Notes: generated from the letters alone by a model not told the origin. A stretch of 64,000 bases of DNA from Babylonia areolata (GCF_041734735.1 NC_134878.1:39538482-39602481), one strand, 5' to 3'; counted from the first letter of the stretch, positions 42,302 to 54,206 are shown. Numbers and translations are program-made.

Positions 42302-42582
42302 TTTTTCTATATTTACAATATAATGTATTTCTCTAAAAGGGTGATCACAAGCCGTGCGCGCGGGTGGGAAGATCTGCGAGGGTGTGCGGGACCACACTCT
42401 TAGCTATTGATCCCGTCCCACACACGCTGAGTGGTTGCTAGGCATTTTTTCTATACTTACAATATAATGTATTTCTCTAAAAGGGTGATCACAAGCCGTG
42501 CGCGCGGGCGGGAAGATCTGCGTGCGGGCGGGACCACACTCTTAGCTATTGATCCCGTCCCACACACGCCGAGCGGTCGCTA
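42297..42582 (-). repeat. Tandem duplication at the inner edge of the right terminal repeat
   Basis: Two adjacent units of about 143 bases (42297-42440 and 42441-42582) share 'ggcattttttctata(t/c)ttacaatataatgtatttctc', 'aagggtgatcacaagccgtgcgcgcggg' and 'accacactcttagctattgatcccgtcccacacacgc'. The outer unit overlaps the terminal repeat. The inner one carries the probable start codon of the cysteine-rich gene. Confidence 0.88.
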
Positions 42583-42900
42583 GCTTGCCAGCACACACAC
42601 ACACACACACACACACGGGGATCGTTTCGCTCTCCATACACCTTTTTAAGCCGATCGCACGGGTTTTTCGTTTTTATGGTTGTTGGGCCTTATGGACGCT
42701 TAAATCGTTACATATAGAACCCCCATGACCATTTGGCTCTCCATACACATATTTAACCATCATTTTTTTATCTAGTGATTTGGCTCTCCATACACCTTTT
42801 TAAGCCGATCGCACGGGTTTTTTTTTTATGGTTTAAGGCGTTGTTGGGCCTTATGGACGCTTAAATCGTTACATATAGAACCCCCATCCCTTATACTACT
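42504..42900 (-). repeat. Polinton right terminal inverted repeat
   Basis: Reverse-complement partner of the left end, with the same two internal blocks and the (CA)n tract at 42592-42616. At its inner side the sequence continues into a tandem duplication (42297-42582) that the left end does not have. Confidence 0.92.
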
Positions 42901-42906
42901 TAAGTA
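42901..42906 (+). repeat. Polinton target-site duplication, right (taagta)
   Basis: This 6-bp sequence is identical to 26792-26797 and touches the CT end of the element. Confidence 0.9.
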
Positions 42907-43269
42907 AAATGCACGCACACACACACACACACACACACACAAACAACGTATGCATGCACATAACATATGTCACGCCAATAAGATTAGAACATTAACATTA
43001 AGATACATGAAATCCAAGTAAAATAAGAAAATAAGATGTTACTGTCCCTGGCCCTCGGCTCTCACGCCTTTGAAGACGGCGGCATCGAACACCGCCACTC
43101 TTGCAGGTGATGGTTTCATACAGAGCGCGCGGCACATGTCTATGTCGTTGTACCATGGTGCAATAAATTCTCCGTGTTTTCTTTTCATTTGTCACTCAGT
43201 CACTCACACAGTTAGAGGGTACATTCCTATTCATACAGTCCCATTACTTGCCACGTTCACACGGCACGC
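42907..43269. other. Right flank of the Polinton, short (CA)n, small open frame
   Basis: (CA)n at 42914-42940 is followed by unique sequence. On the minus strand a 49-codon frame, 43039-43188, reads 'MKRKHGEFIAPWYNDIDMCR' and ends with a stop. It looks protein-like but no homologue is known to me, so it is not called as a gene. Confidence 0.4.
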
Positions 43270-43359
43270 GCGCACGCGCGCGCGCGCGCACACACACACA
43301 CATCCAATACTATTACACACTTTCACTGATAAACACTGTGACACACACAAACACGCGCC

Positions 43360-43397
<38 letters not shown>

Positions 43398-43472
43398 ACA
43401 ATGCACACAGACACACTCACACACACACGGCACACACATGACACACTGACACTAATCCACACACTCACATTT

Positions 43473-43523
<51 letters not shown>

Positions 43524-43585
43524 TACATATATAAACGCGCACACACTATAAGAGAGAGAGAGAGAGAGAGAGAGAGAATCTCTGA

Positions 43586-43631
<46 letters not shown>

Positions 43632-43640
43632 GAGCGTTTC
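43270..43640. repeat. (CA)n and (GA)n microsatellites
   Basis: CG/CA-rich sequence at 43270-43300, (CA)n at 43360-43395, 43475-43520 and 43585-43630, and (GA)n at 43552-43576. Long His/Thr frames over it are artefacts. Confidence 0.95.
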
Positions 43641-45856
43641 CCCGTATATACACTTGAGTCAGTGAGAGAGTCCGTGTAATACGGCCCGTGTAACCCACAA
43701 GGCAGCGAGCCCACACAATAGCGGGCCCCAACACACAACTCGCGCACTGCTCCTCAGCTCTGGACTCGGAGGCGGACGGTTGTAAGAAGAGAAGAACACA
43801 TAACACATTGATCATTCCACAACACATTTTTGATCAAGCAGAAAGCATTATAAGTCACAACTGTATGCATGCATGTGTATTTGCCTGTTTTTGAGTCTTT
43901 TTGAGAGGGATTAACGAGCCGGGGGAGTATTGACACGGGGGAGTATCGAGGGTGTACCCGTGTGGGGACCCTTTTACACAAAACGTAGTTTGGTGTCATA
44001 TATTGTTCCATGTCAAACTGATGCAAACTAGGCCAATCGAGTTTTGTTTATTTTAGTTGTATTCTTTCCTGAATTATTCAGTTGAAATTTAGAGCATTCT
44101 TGGCCGAGGATGGAAGTTATCTGTCATAATCTGGGAGAGATGTTTCTAGCATGAAGAGGATCCTTGGACTTCTTGTCGTCGAAAAGAAGTGACTCTTGAT
44201 ATAAGTCTCCATCTGGCGGATGCTTCAGTCTTTTAGTAAAACCGCAAGCTTGAGCACATTGGCCGGTGTTTTGTCAGTTTGATTCAAACAATGTTTTCCC
44301 CTTGTGCTCATTTAAAATATTGTGTGTGTGACTTATTATTCTTTTTTTTTTTTTTGATAATTGATTGATTAGTTATTAATCAATCAATTAATCTATCAAT
44401 CAATCAAACATGCGTGGTGGAGACCTTTTAGATCAGTGGGGCGGATACCACTGACTGGTTGGTTAGTGAGGCGCACGATGGACAACTCTATTTTATTTTC
44501 TTCCACACGCCCTAATAGCATGCCCTTGGAAAAAGGAGTCGCCGGCATTTTTGAGCGGAGTCCTCGTGGACGGCTGTGTGAGTACAACTGCTCGATCGAA
44601 CATGTTGCTTTGAGTTTGAATGTTCCATGAAACAAAAGGTTGTCAGCAGTGCACCTATTGGTTACATTTCTATGGTTTGTGGGACCAGGAACAAAAACGC
44701 AAGATGGTGGCACGTTAGTTTAGTAAAAACTAAAATAACGTACAAAATAAGCTGGTTGAAATCCACTGAAAATGGGTTTTACATAGATCTATAGATGGGT
44801 AATATCGTTTCATACATGCACAAAAATTGCCGGTGAAATATGTTGCTGAATTTAGGATGCTAAAATAGGACTTGACCGAAGAAGGTTTAGACTAGAGACA
44901 AATGTACACTAATACGTGTTTTGCAAAAACAGTAAAACGTTATCCTCATCACGTTTTGTTTTTTAAACTGGCTCGTTCACTATCAAACTGTATCCATACC
45001 CTGGAGAGGAACACGAACAAGACATTGATAGTGTCATATTCTGATAATATATCAAGTAATAATTATTATTGGGATGATGACTGAAACAAAAAGTCCAATG
45101 AAAATTCAACTTTTTAATAATTTCAGTGCCGGGCATTATTTTGGCTTGTGCTTCCTATTTGCCAGATGGTTTTTGGTTTTGAAGTTTGTGCATCTACCAA
45201 TGGCGTTCAAAGTTTAAGATTTAAACATTTTTTTTTTTTTTAAAGCGTGATAAATTGATTACAGTATTCGAGGTGATAACGCTGTTTAAATAATGTTATT
45301 TTGGTATATCTCGGGCATTTAAGAAATTCTTTAAGGTCTGCTGTAAAAGAGACATTGCCATCGGGCACCCACCGCAACTTCCTCTAGGTCTGTGGAAATC
45401 AGTGTTCAACAGGCACAGTTACACTTGGAAATCACAACATGGTCCATTCAGTTTCTCTTTTAATTATTTATGTTCATTCTAGTTAATTCAGTATCCACTT
45501 AAAAATATTCAAATGCATTAAACATGTCAATGATGTTTATGTCGATGATGTAGTTAGTGTCGCTGTATATGTTCTGTCCAGATTTTGTATATTTAAAAAA
45601 ATTGCAAACAAGAAAAAAATGAGATTATGCCGTCTTCAAACCCAACCATTTTCTGAATCTGGATCCTCCAAGAAATAAACCATTCATGATCTGAAAATTA
45701 ATATAGCTTAATCTGGAAGATTTGCAACTTATTAATATTATTGGTATGAATGTGAAGATTTTTCCCGCACTATTTTCAGTCCAAATTTAGTATTGGCAGG
45801 TAAAGTATTTCCAGAGAAAATGACAGTATTCAAAGTTTACAAAAGACACACAGACA

Positions 45857-45893
<37 letters not shown>

Positions 45894-46163
45894 CTGAACA
45901 CCAGGTTATTACATAGACTCAGTGTTTACACAAGTCAGTCAAAAATTCTTGCATGCAAACTGCTGCAAGAAATTACACTTAACCCATAATTTTCTGAAAG
46001 GAAGATGAACAGACTATCAATATCTGATAGTATGACTGTGATTGTATGAAGTTTACTCAAGATGCTGGTTAACAGTGGGTGAACTGTAATCGTGAGAAAA
46101 ATATATTTCACATACTTTCTGAATATATGTTATGAATTGTTTAGTAACACTAACACTTTAACA
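43641..46163. other. Non-coding, no gene seen
   Basis: Mostly unique AT-rich DNA. There is a T run at 44342-44355, a (ATCA)n-like palindromic patch at 44360-44408 and (CA)n at 45858-45891. The frame 44396-44713 has no recognisable motif. Confidence 0.5.
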
Positions 46164-46286
46164 GCAAGGCCTGACTAAGCGCGTTGAGTTACGCTGCTGG
46201 TCAGGCATCTGCTTGGCAGATGTGGTGTAGCGTATATGGTTTTGTCCGAACGCAGTGATGCCTCCTTGAGCTACTGAAACTGAAAC
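46164..46286 (+). repeat. Dispersed short repeat D (second copy)
   Basis: It repeats 11426-11572 ('aaggcctgactaagcgcgttg', 'gtggtgtagcgtatatgg', 'gcctccttgagctactgaaactgaaac'). Here the insertion 'actga' near the middle of the first copy is lacking in two places, giving a shorter form. No SINE head is attached. Confidence 0.75.
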
Positions 46287-46542
46287 TTTAACAGCAGCTG
46301 AAATGAACCTGGAAAATTTTTAATACTTGAAAACTAAAACAAATGTGTTGCTGTACCTTATGTACACATGATAGAGTCATGAATTGTAATCCAAATTTCT
46401 GGAATTCTACACATGAAATTTTTCAGCCCATCATTCGCACACAGTTTCTTGGTAACTGCAGTAGAAATGTGGCTAGCAAACTGTTCCTTTCATTTTTTTT
46501 CCGAACGGAAAACAAAACAAAACACACACGCACACACATCCA

Positions 46543-46544
46543 GT

Positions 46545-46586
<42 letters not shown>

Positions 46587-46630
46587 CACTGATACTTTGT
46601 CTTTTTTTTTTTTTTTTTTTTTTTTTTTTG
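46543..46630. repeat. (CA)n followed by T run
   Basis: (CA)n at 46545-46588 and a run of about 29 T's at 46601-46629. Confidence 0.95.
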
Positions 46631-48091
46631 CAATATACTACTGCTTCAAGCTACTTGTTCCAGAGCCAGTTTGTGTTTCGTCATCCACCATCTTGAAATA
46701 TTCTGAGAGGGGTACTGACAATAACATCCAGCGAGTAACATACAGAGTGTCACTGGCTGTTGCTCCTCGCTGATAATGAAAGTTGACATATGATGAAAGA
46801 CTTTCTGGCTGGTGTTTTTTTGACACATCGACTTCAAAACGTAACTGAAAAATCCTGAAATGATGCAGATATATAGATCATATATATACATCATTGGGCT
46901 AATAGCGATGCATCTTTTATGACCCTTATATATTTCATGGGGCACTGAAGAGGTTAAAGGAGGTAGGCTTGCTAAGAACATTTTTGTTTGATTGTCTGTT
47001 GGCTCTCATGTTAAAATGTGAATCAAACTGTAATAATATCCATGTCAGCGCATGTATTTGTGTGCATGTGTGTGTGTGGTTAACTGTATTCAACGGGAAA
47101 AAACCCAACACTTTTATTTAGCAGGTTTATTTTGACCAGAGTACTTTGTGAGTCAACATCAGATTTGGCTTAAATTGTTAAAACTAGGAGAAAATCAGTT
47201 CTTTCCACACATGGTCAGATTATTGGATAATCAGTGACAGTGCTCTTCTTGGAAGGGCACAAAAAATTATAGACTGATCTGTAAGTCTAACTGCAAACAA
47301 TAGAGTCAAAGTGACCAGCTCAGTGTGTATACTGTACAGATTACAGATTGTGTTCTTTTTCATGCTGAGTAGCTACAATCAACATGTTGATTTGTTTGCT
47401 GCTTTGACCTGGAGGAATGCTGTAATTTCCTTTGGTGGTGATGAAAACAAATAATTTATTTTCAGAAAACTCTGATAGCTAACAGGAGTCCTTCGCTGCA
47501 TATGGAGCTGCCAGCAAAATACACTTGCCTGTTGTCCTATCCTGAATACAAAATGACGACCTGATCAGGCCCATAAGTGCCACTCCAACAAAAACAACAA
47601 CAGAAAGATGTGATAAACTATAAAGATTGTTGGGGGTTGAATTGATGGAGGGAATATTTGGGTTTGGGGGGAATGGTCGGAAACTTGGGAGCGTGAAGAG
47701 GGGAATTGGGCAGTTGTTCTGTACTCCATGCCTGGCAGAATGCTGTCAAGATTGATGCTGTTTTAGGCCAGTCCATGAAAGGAGAAAGAAAGTAGTCTGT
47801 CCTGCACCAGATCACTCTGAACTGCTCATCATGTCCTTTTCAGCACTGAGTTGTGTTGTATTACTTTTTGTCAGAACAAATTTTCTTTACGTGGATCTTC
47901 TGAGTATTGTGACCCTAGCTTTCTAACGTTTCTCACTTTGGTCCAGCAGTGTTGGCCACCCAAGGTGTTCCAGCAATGCACCCCAGCTAAAGGTTATGTG
48001 GTAGTGGATCAAGACAAAGCATACTGCACGTTGCTGTATTGGTTGGAGTTTGTCAATGTTCCTCTGAGTCTGAGTGTATGGGTCCTAGACT
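46631..48091. other. Non-coding, no gene seen
   Basis: No recognisable gene. The short segment at 47310-47352 ('gtcaaagtgaccagctcag...acagattacag') resembles 24596-24640, so an unnamed dispersed repeat may be present in both places. Confidence 0.45.
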
Positions 48092-48197
48092 GTACACTCT
48101 CTAAATCTCTCCCTCTGTTAGACGAGGTACACTCTCTAAGTCTCTCCCTCTGTTTGACGAGGTACACTCTCTAAGTCTCTTCCTCTGTTTTTTTTTT
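48092..48197 (+). repeat. Three tandem copies of a 35-bp unit
   Basis: The unit 'gtacactctctaagtctctccctctgtttgacgag' begins at 48092, 48127 and 48162, with one to three differences per copy. The last runs into T-rich sequence. The spacing is exact at 35 bases without unique spacers, so it is a minisatellite and not a CRISPR. Confidence 0.85.
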
Positions 48198-48844
48198 TTA
48201 ACTTTTTTTTTTTTTTTTAACTGACCTTGAGGTTTCTGCAAAGAAAACTAAGCATCTTTCTGGCTTTAGCAGTGATGGCGTCAATGTATGTTGATCCCAA
48301 GTGACTTCCTTGTGGAATGTTATACCAAGGTTACACATGGCGACTGATTCCAGTGTGAAGCCATGGAGAATATTGTAAAAAGTGCGATCTCCTTACCAGG
48401 GAATTTTGAGGATTCACTTTCAGGGGTAATAAATGAAATTGTAGCATGGAAACTACAGGAGATACAGAAAGAAAGTAAATATTTTTGTGAAGGAAAAGAA
48501 TAATGTGGATTCTTAATCTGAGCTTCTTTCCCAATTATTTTAATTGTAGACTAGTGTTCAGGCATTTGAAACTGAAAGTGAACATTATAATTTTTGTGCT
48601 ACAGAAAAGCATTTCCACCTCACAGAATGACATCTAAAAAGAAAACCAACAAAAACCATCTGGAAACAGCATGCTTGTTGTTAGATTATGATATTTGTAT
48701 CTGTAGACGAAAGTAAAACATGTTAGATGTTCATGATAACAAATGTGAACTTGTGTAGACATGGAAGTGAATAGTTGTTCCAACAGTGACAAACCTGGAT
48801 TGTTAGGACAGTCAACATAAAAAGCCAGTCATGTTGTCAGAAAC

Positions 48845-49385
48845 TGAGGGTCCCGGGTTTGAATTTTGGTAACGGCGCCTCGTGGGTATTGGCTGGAGAT
48901 TTTTCCCATCTCCCAGGTCAACATGTGCAGATCTGCTAGTGCCTGAACCTCCTTTATGCGCGTACGCACGCAGAAGATTAAATACGCATGTTAAAGATCC
49001 TGTAATCCATGTCAGCGTTCAGTGGGTTATGGAAACAAGAACATACCCAGCATACATCCCCCCCCCCCCCCCCTGAAAATGGAGTATGGCTGCCTACATC
49101 TCACATGGTTGGGTAAATAAATAAAATGGTCATACATGTAAAATTTTACATATCTGAGTGTGTATCACATAGTATGCATGCTTGACTTAAACCTGACTGC
49201 ATGATGCAGGAAAGGAATGATGGGCGCTCAATGAAAGCTGTCAGTTGGCTCTGCCCAGGTAGGCAGCCTGTTGTGAAAATGACCCTTTGATTGTAAAGCG
49301 CTTAGACTAGAGCTTGGTCTCCAATCAGTGACAGGCGCTTTTTAAGTATCAGTATCCATATCAATCAATCAGTCAAGTATTTTGA
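48845..49385 (+). mobile_element. SINE family A, long copy
   Basis: The copy shares 'gagatttttcccatctcccaggtcaacatgtgcag' with 9970-10010 and 'aatacgcatgttaaagatcc..catgtcagcg.tggtgggttatgg' with 7318-7372. The B box has decayed ('gggtttgaatttt'). The 3' end runs through 'gtaaagcgcttagactagagc' and 'caggcgctttttaagtatc' to '(atca)n', resembling the 3' end of the L2-like LINE at 24490-24535, a sign that the SINE may use that LINE's machinery. It contains a C run at 49058-49073. Confidence 0.65.
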
Positions 49386-49399
49386 CAGCCAAGAGCTTT

Positions 49400-51463
49400 C
49401 CCCCTTTAGAAGGGGAAGTTTTTTGATGACACTCCTTCCAGGTTGCAGCTGGGCTGATTAAAGTTTCTGCTGTGCATACAGTTTGCCTCCTCTACAAACA
49501 GGTCAGTCATCTGATTCAGTGACAAAAGTGTGAAATAAATAACATGTTTCACGTCCACTGCACTTTCAACCCATGAAAAAAGTGGATTATTGGTTTTGTC
49601 AGTGTTCAGTGAAATAACAGTTCACAGACATCCACAACCATGCCCTCTCAGACTGGCATTTGTCTTACACAACTCCTCTCCCTCTCTCCTCAGGACACTC
49701 TTCTCACTTGTACTCTAATTCATGTGTGCTGTCTGATTGGATAGATGGACTAAGCAAGCATTAAATGGGCTGTCAGTTTCGTCACTGTCATTGTCATTCA
49801 CCTTCGTGTTTAAGCAAATCAGACAGTTCCATCTCCATTGTTATACCTATCCATAATTATTGGCACAGCTTGCAAAATCATGTAACTCCTTTGAATGGAA
49901 CTACTAGGCCAGGGAATTTTGATTAAAATTTGCGTTAGGTCAAAATGTGTGCAACAAAACCGTTCTTTTTACGATAAAATAGATTAAATCATACTGATCA
50001 CACTGATGAAAAGTTGACCACTATAGGGGGGCGGGAACATAAGTAGATTTTGATTTTTAATGTCCAGAAACGAATGTTTTTATTACTTCTGCCTGTGTGA
50101 GAGCACCTTACAAAGAGTCACAAGGCAAGAACATGCGAAGGTTACGCAAGCGCGGTATATGTGGTCACCATATGAAACTGTTCAGTGCGGTTCAGTACAT
50201 GTGACTGACTGCTGCCGCGCTGATGCTGATCTGTGAGCAGGTCACTGCGGCAGACAACTGATTCTGAACAGAAAGCTAGGAGCAGAGCTCTTTGGGGTCA
50301 AAAGGAAACAAACATTTTCAATTTTATGTATTTTATACTAAATTGGTAGAAGACGCAAATCCGCTTTTATGAATGTTTTCCAGTTTCTTACCATTCATGA
50401 CATATCATAAAGAATGAAATCGGTATTATACCGACTTACGAAGGCAGCACGGGATCATTTAGTTCATAAGTACAATGTTGTTGATATTTTATGCAATGCA
50501 CAACTAGGATATACTCCATGCTCTGCTTATTAATGTGTAGAATATGAATATCTAAATATGTGTTAACCTGGTTTGGTTTCAATGAACATTAACGGCGCTA
50601 TGTCCAGACAATAAACTGGGAAAGTATGGAGAGCAGATGATGGCAAAATTGAACATTGTGTCTTGATGTGAAAAGAACGGTATGAAATACATATTTTTCT
50701 TTGGAAATGAACCGGTATTTGCAAATGTGACTCATGAACCCTGGTGCAGTAGACGTCGATTTAGCTTGGGATATAAATAATAGTCATAATGGTAACAATG
50801 GATCATAAATTTTATTAATGATTATGTAAAACTTTGTTGTAATGCGTGTAACATTGAATCCAAGTTACCTGAACTAACTTTCCCGACACAGATGTTTGAA
50901 TTACTAGATTTATGATAATGATAGTAATGAATCTATCATGCAATCCTTAGGCAATGCAGTGCATTCAAACAAAGCCTGTGCAAAATTATGTATTTTCTTA
51001 ATGATTACCTAAAACCTTATGACATGTAACATGGAACCCAAAATACCTAAACTAACTTCCCCACCCTGAATGATTTTATTTTTCAGAAACACTGCAGGCA
51101 CTCCATTTTCACATCAGTTCTCCCCAGTGCTTTACTGTTTAAAGTACTACTGTTCATCGTATTATGAAATGGGAATTATACAATGTATGATTTATATCAC
51201 TTGACAAAAGTTTTCCTCTTTATCTGAAGAATTGTGATCTGTGTATCTTTCTATTCGATCAATCAACAGAAAACTGATAGCGGTGAATCACAGTGAACAA
51301 AAATGTAGGATTGCCGAAAAACAAAATGTAATAAAAGTAAGACTATGAGAAAAAACAAAACAACAACAACAATAACAACTAAAAATAAGGAATTTTATTA
51401 TCTGCGTAAAGCAGAACCGAAGAACACGTGTTCCGTGTTTGAATGTGACACCTGACTTCATCT
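49400..51463. other. Non-coding, with an imperfect tandem duplication at 50800-51080
   Basis: No gene is seen. About 50810-50900 ('attaatgattatgtaaaac...taacattgaatccaagttacctgaactaactttcccgac') resembles 50995-51068 ('cttaatgattacctaaaac...taacatggaacccaaaatacctaaactaacttccccac'), an old tandem duplication with a spacing of about 180 bases. Confidence 0.5.
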
Positions 51464-53490
51464 CGACCTTGACCTTGACCTTGACGTTGTAGATGTTTGA
51501 GGCCCAAAGGGCCAGTTCATCTTTCCACTTTCACGTACATATTAAGTGGCATGCGTGGCACTGGTACGTGTGGCAAATACTAATGCAATTACTAAAAAGT
51601 CAAGACTGGCAAGTTGGAGTGTAAACACTTGCCATATCTGTCCAATGAGCGTCGAGCCTGCCTTTGAAGCTGTTTATGGATGGCGCTTTGACCACGAAAT
51701 CTGGGAGGTCATTCCACATGTTGACCACCCGCTGAGAGAAAGTTCCGCTGCGAACATCCAATCTACAATGTTGCTTGTTGATCTTGAGACTGTTTCCTCT
51801 TGTTGCGCGGTCGCTAATGATCTCGAACTTCGGCCGATCAGAATCGTAGATCCCATGTATGTATTTATACAGATCAATCATATCTCCTCTATTTCTGCGA
51901 TGTTCAAGAGTAGGTAGTCCCAGGATCGCCAGCCTCTCAGGGTACGGCTTGTCTCTCAGTGGTGCCAACAGTTTCGTTGCTCGTCGTTGTACGTCTTCCA
52001 CTTCACTACAAAGGGTTTTGTGGTGCGGCTGCCACACAGAGTGGTCATACTCCAGGATAGGGCGCACAAGGCTCTTATAAAGCTGGACAAAGATGTCGTT
52101 GCTGAGGAAGTCAAAAGTGCGCCGAATGATGCCGACAACTCTATTAGCTTTTGCAGTACTTTTTGCTACATGTTCCTTGAAGCATAACTTGTTGTCGACA
52201 TAGACGCCAAGGTCTTTCTCATGTTCATGCTCCTCCAGCACTATTGTGCCCTGTATTCCGTCTTGCATGGTGTATTCCCCTTCTGACCTTTTGTTACCGA
52301 GTTTCAGGACGCTGCATTTTTGCGGATGAAAGCGAAGTTGCCAATCCTGCGACCACTGCTGTAGTCTGTCAAGGTCATCTTGCAAGACAGTCGTAGCACC
52401 TGGGATGTCACTGCGGGTGTACAATTTTGTGTCATCTGCAAACAGTTTCACTTCACTGGTGCAAACTTTTGGCAGGTCATTGATGTAGATGACGAATAGC
52501 ATCGGGCCAACAACACTTCCCTGTGGAATCCCGCTCGTCACTGGCGCTAATTGTGAATTTGCTCCGTTCACGACTACTTGCTGCTGCCTGTCTGTCAAAA
52601 ATGCCCGGATCCAGTTGAAGACCTTGCCTTGGATGCCATACGCTGCAAGCTTCATTAGGAGACGTGGATGGGGCACGGAGTCGAATGCCTTCATGAAGTC
52701 CATGTATATGATATCGACGCTGCCTCCTGCATCTAGAATCTCTGTCCAGGTGTCCATAACATTCAGCAACTGCATAACACAGGATCTCCCATGCACAAAA
52801 CCGTGTTGCTGCTTGCTGATAAGTTGATTTTCAACCAGGTGCATGATGACTTTTTCTCTAATGAGTTTTTCCATCACCTTACAGAGTATGCATGTGAGGC
52901 TGACTGGCCTATAGTTACATGGTTGTAGGCGGCTACCTTTTTTGAAGATAGGAGAAACAGTTGCTTTTTTCCAATCCCGTGGAACTTGTCCATCTTAAAG
53001 AGACTTGCGGAAGAGTAGTGTAACTGGGTGGGCCAATATGTCAGCAGCTTTCGACAGAATGAGGGGGTTGATGCCATCTGGTCCTGTAGCCTTGTATATC
53101 TTTAGAGTCTGAAGCAGTCTCAGTACTTTTTCTTCAGAAATTTCAAAGTCCTCCATAGTCGCACTGTACTCAGGAGTTGATTGGTCGGGGAGAGGCCCGT
53201 CATCTTCACGTGTAAACACGCTGTGAAAAAAATTATTCAGCAGCTCTGCTTTTTCTTGATCTGATGTTGTTTTACTGCCATCTTCCTTTTTCAGGTCTCC
53301 TATCCCCGATCGTGTTGTCGTCTTACTCTTGACGTATGACCAGAAGACTTTGGGATTCTTCTTAGCTTCAGCGGCCACTGTGGCCTCGAACCTTCTCTTT
53401 GCTTTCCTGCATTCTCTTCTGGCTTTGTTCCTAGCCTTAAGGTATGCTGTATAGTCAACTATTTCTCGTGTTTGCTGCAAGCAATACTAA
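51464..53490 (-). mobile_element. CR1-type LINE, 5'-truncated, one internal stop
   Basis: The minus-strand element lacks the endonuclease and starts within the linker before the RT. It ends after a short 3' untranslated region in a (TCAAGG)n tail (51464-51486, read as gacctt repeats on plus). The coding frame runs 53480-51600 without frameshift and has a single in-frame TAA at 52995-52997. Confidence 0.85.
51600..53480 (-). pseudogene. CR1 LINE reverse transcriptase (one in-frame stop)
   Basis: From the 5' side come 'VFWSYVKSKTTTRSGIGDLK', 'ELLNNFFHSVFTRED' and 'KATGPDGINPLILS', then a TAA at 52995-52997, then in the same frame 'VPRDWKKATVSPIFKKG', 'YRPVSLTCILCKVMEK', 'QHGFVHGRSC', 'IIYMDFMKAFDSVPH' (motif A), 'SGIPQGSVVGPMLF' (B) and 'KLFADDTKLY' (C, intact). 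The C-terminal half has 'RPILEYDHSVWQPH' and 'EDVQRRATKL', and ends 'SFKGRLDAHWTDMASVY'. A single point change could have made the stop, so the copy is fairly young. Confidence 0.88.
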
Positions 53491-53774
53491 GCGTGAAATG
53501 CTTCAAACTTAATTAATTTTAAGAAATTCATTCACAATCAATGTATAGTTTGGTTTTTCAGAGCTTGTGTGATGTAAAGTGTGGCAGTTCTAATCAAATT
53601 CTGCAAAACAATAAGCGCGTAGGGACTGACGTGTTTCGGATACAATGAATTTTTTTCGTTCCACACTTCGTCTGTCTTGTGAACTGATAAACTACATCAT
53701 TTCATGATAAAACTTCACCAGACAGCAAAAGCCAGAATCAAGGTTATTTAAGGGGGCGATTTTCTACTTTTTGT
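53491..53774. other. Non-coding spacer
   Basis: AT-rich sequence between the LINE and SINE B; no feature seen. Confidence 0.5.
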
Positions 53775-54121
53775 GGAGTGATGGCCCAGAGGTAACGCGT
53801 CCGCCTAGCAAGCGAGAGAATCTGAGCGCGCTGGTTCGAATCACGGCTCAGCCGCCGATATTTTCTCCCCCTCCACTAGACCTTGAGTGGTGGTCTGGAC
53901 GCTGGTCATTCGGATGAGACGATAAACCAAGGTCCCGTGTGCAGCATGCAAAATTCTGTAGAAAATCCACTTCGATAGGAAAAACAAATAAAACTGCACG
54001 CAGGAAAAAATACAAAAAAATCGGTGGCGCTGTAGTGTAGCGACGCACTCTTCCTGGGGACAGCAGCCCGAATTTCACACAGAGAAATCTGTTGTGATAA
54101 AAACAGATACAAATACAAAAC
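53775..54121 (+). mobile_element. SINE family B, full-length with tRNA-like head
   Basis: The head 'atggcccagaggtaacgcgtccgcctagcaagcg' contains an A-box-like region near 53782-53797, and the B box 'ggttcgaatc' lies at 53833-53842. The body (53880-54110) is the mirror of 8520-8772. It ends in 'acaaatacaaaacaaatac', an A-rich tail. It is a retroposon with an internal Pol III promoter; no intact tRNA cloverleaf is expected. Confidence 0.8.
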
Positions 54122-54206
54122 AAATACTTTGAACTTTTGTTGTTTGGAACTTTTGATGCAACAAGTCTTCAACTGAAAGCAGTCTTACCGAACTACATGC
54201 GTTGAC

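Larger units (their letters stand above)
26798..42900. mobile_element. Polinton (Maverick), 16.1 kb, fossil, structurally complete
   Basis: The element starts AGTAGTATAAGGG and ends with its reverse complement, the AG...CT termini usual for Polintons. It is flanked on both sides by the 6-bp duplication taagta (26792-26797 and 42901-42906), the size the family makes. Between terminal inverted repeats of about 0.4 kb lie an integrase, DNA polymerase B, packaging ATPase, major capsid and probable penton genes, plus conserved accessory genes. Gene blocks face both ways: minus 27154-30698, plus 30703-32236, minus 32215-33339, plus 33390-38284, minus 38263-42301. It is broken, with about six breaks spread over the long genes, while the shorter frames look whole. 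The perfect target duplication and nearly identical ends point to a young insertion. Confidence 0.95.

Noticed and set aside
44396-44713. Minus-strand frame of 105 codons
   Set aside because: Average composition, no motif, no conserved pattern that I recognise, and no neighbours to support it.
48092-48197. CRISPR-like array
   Set aside because: The 35-bp units are head to tail without spacers; this is a minisatellite in a eukaryotic context.
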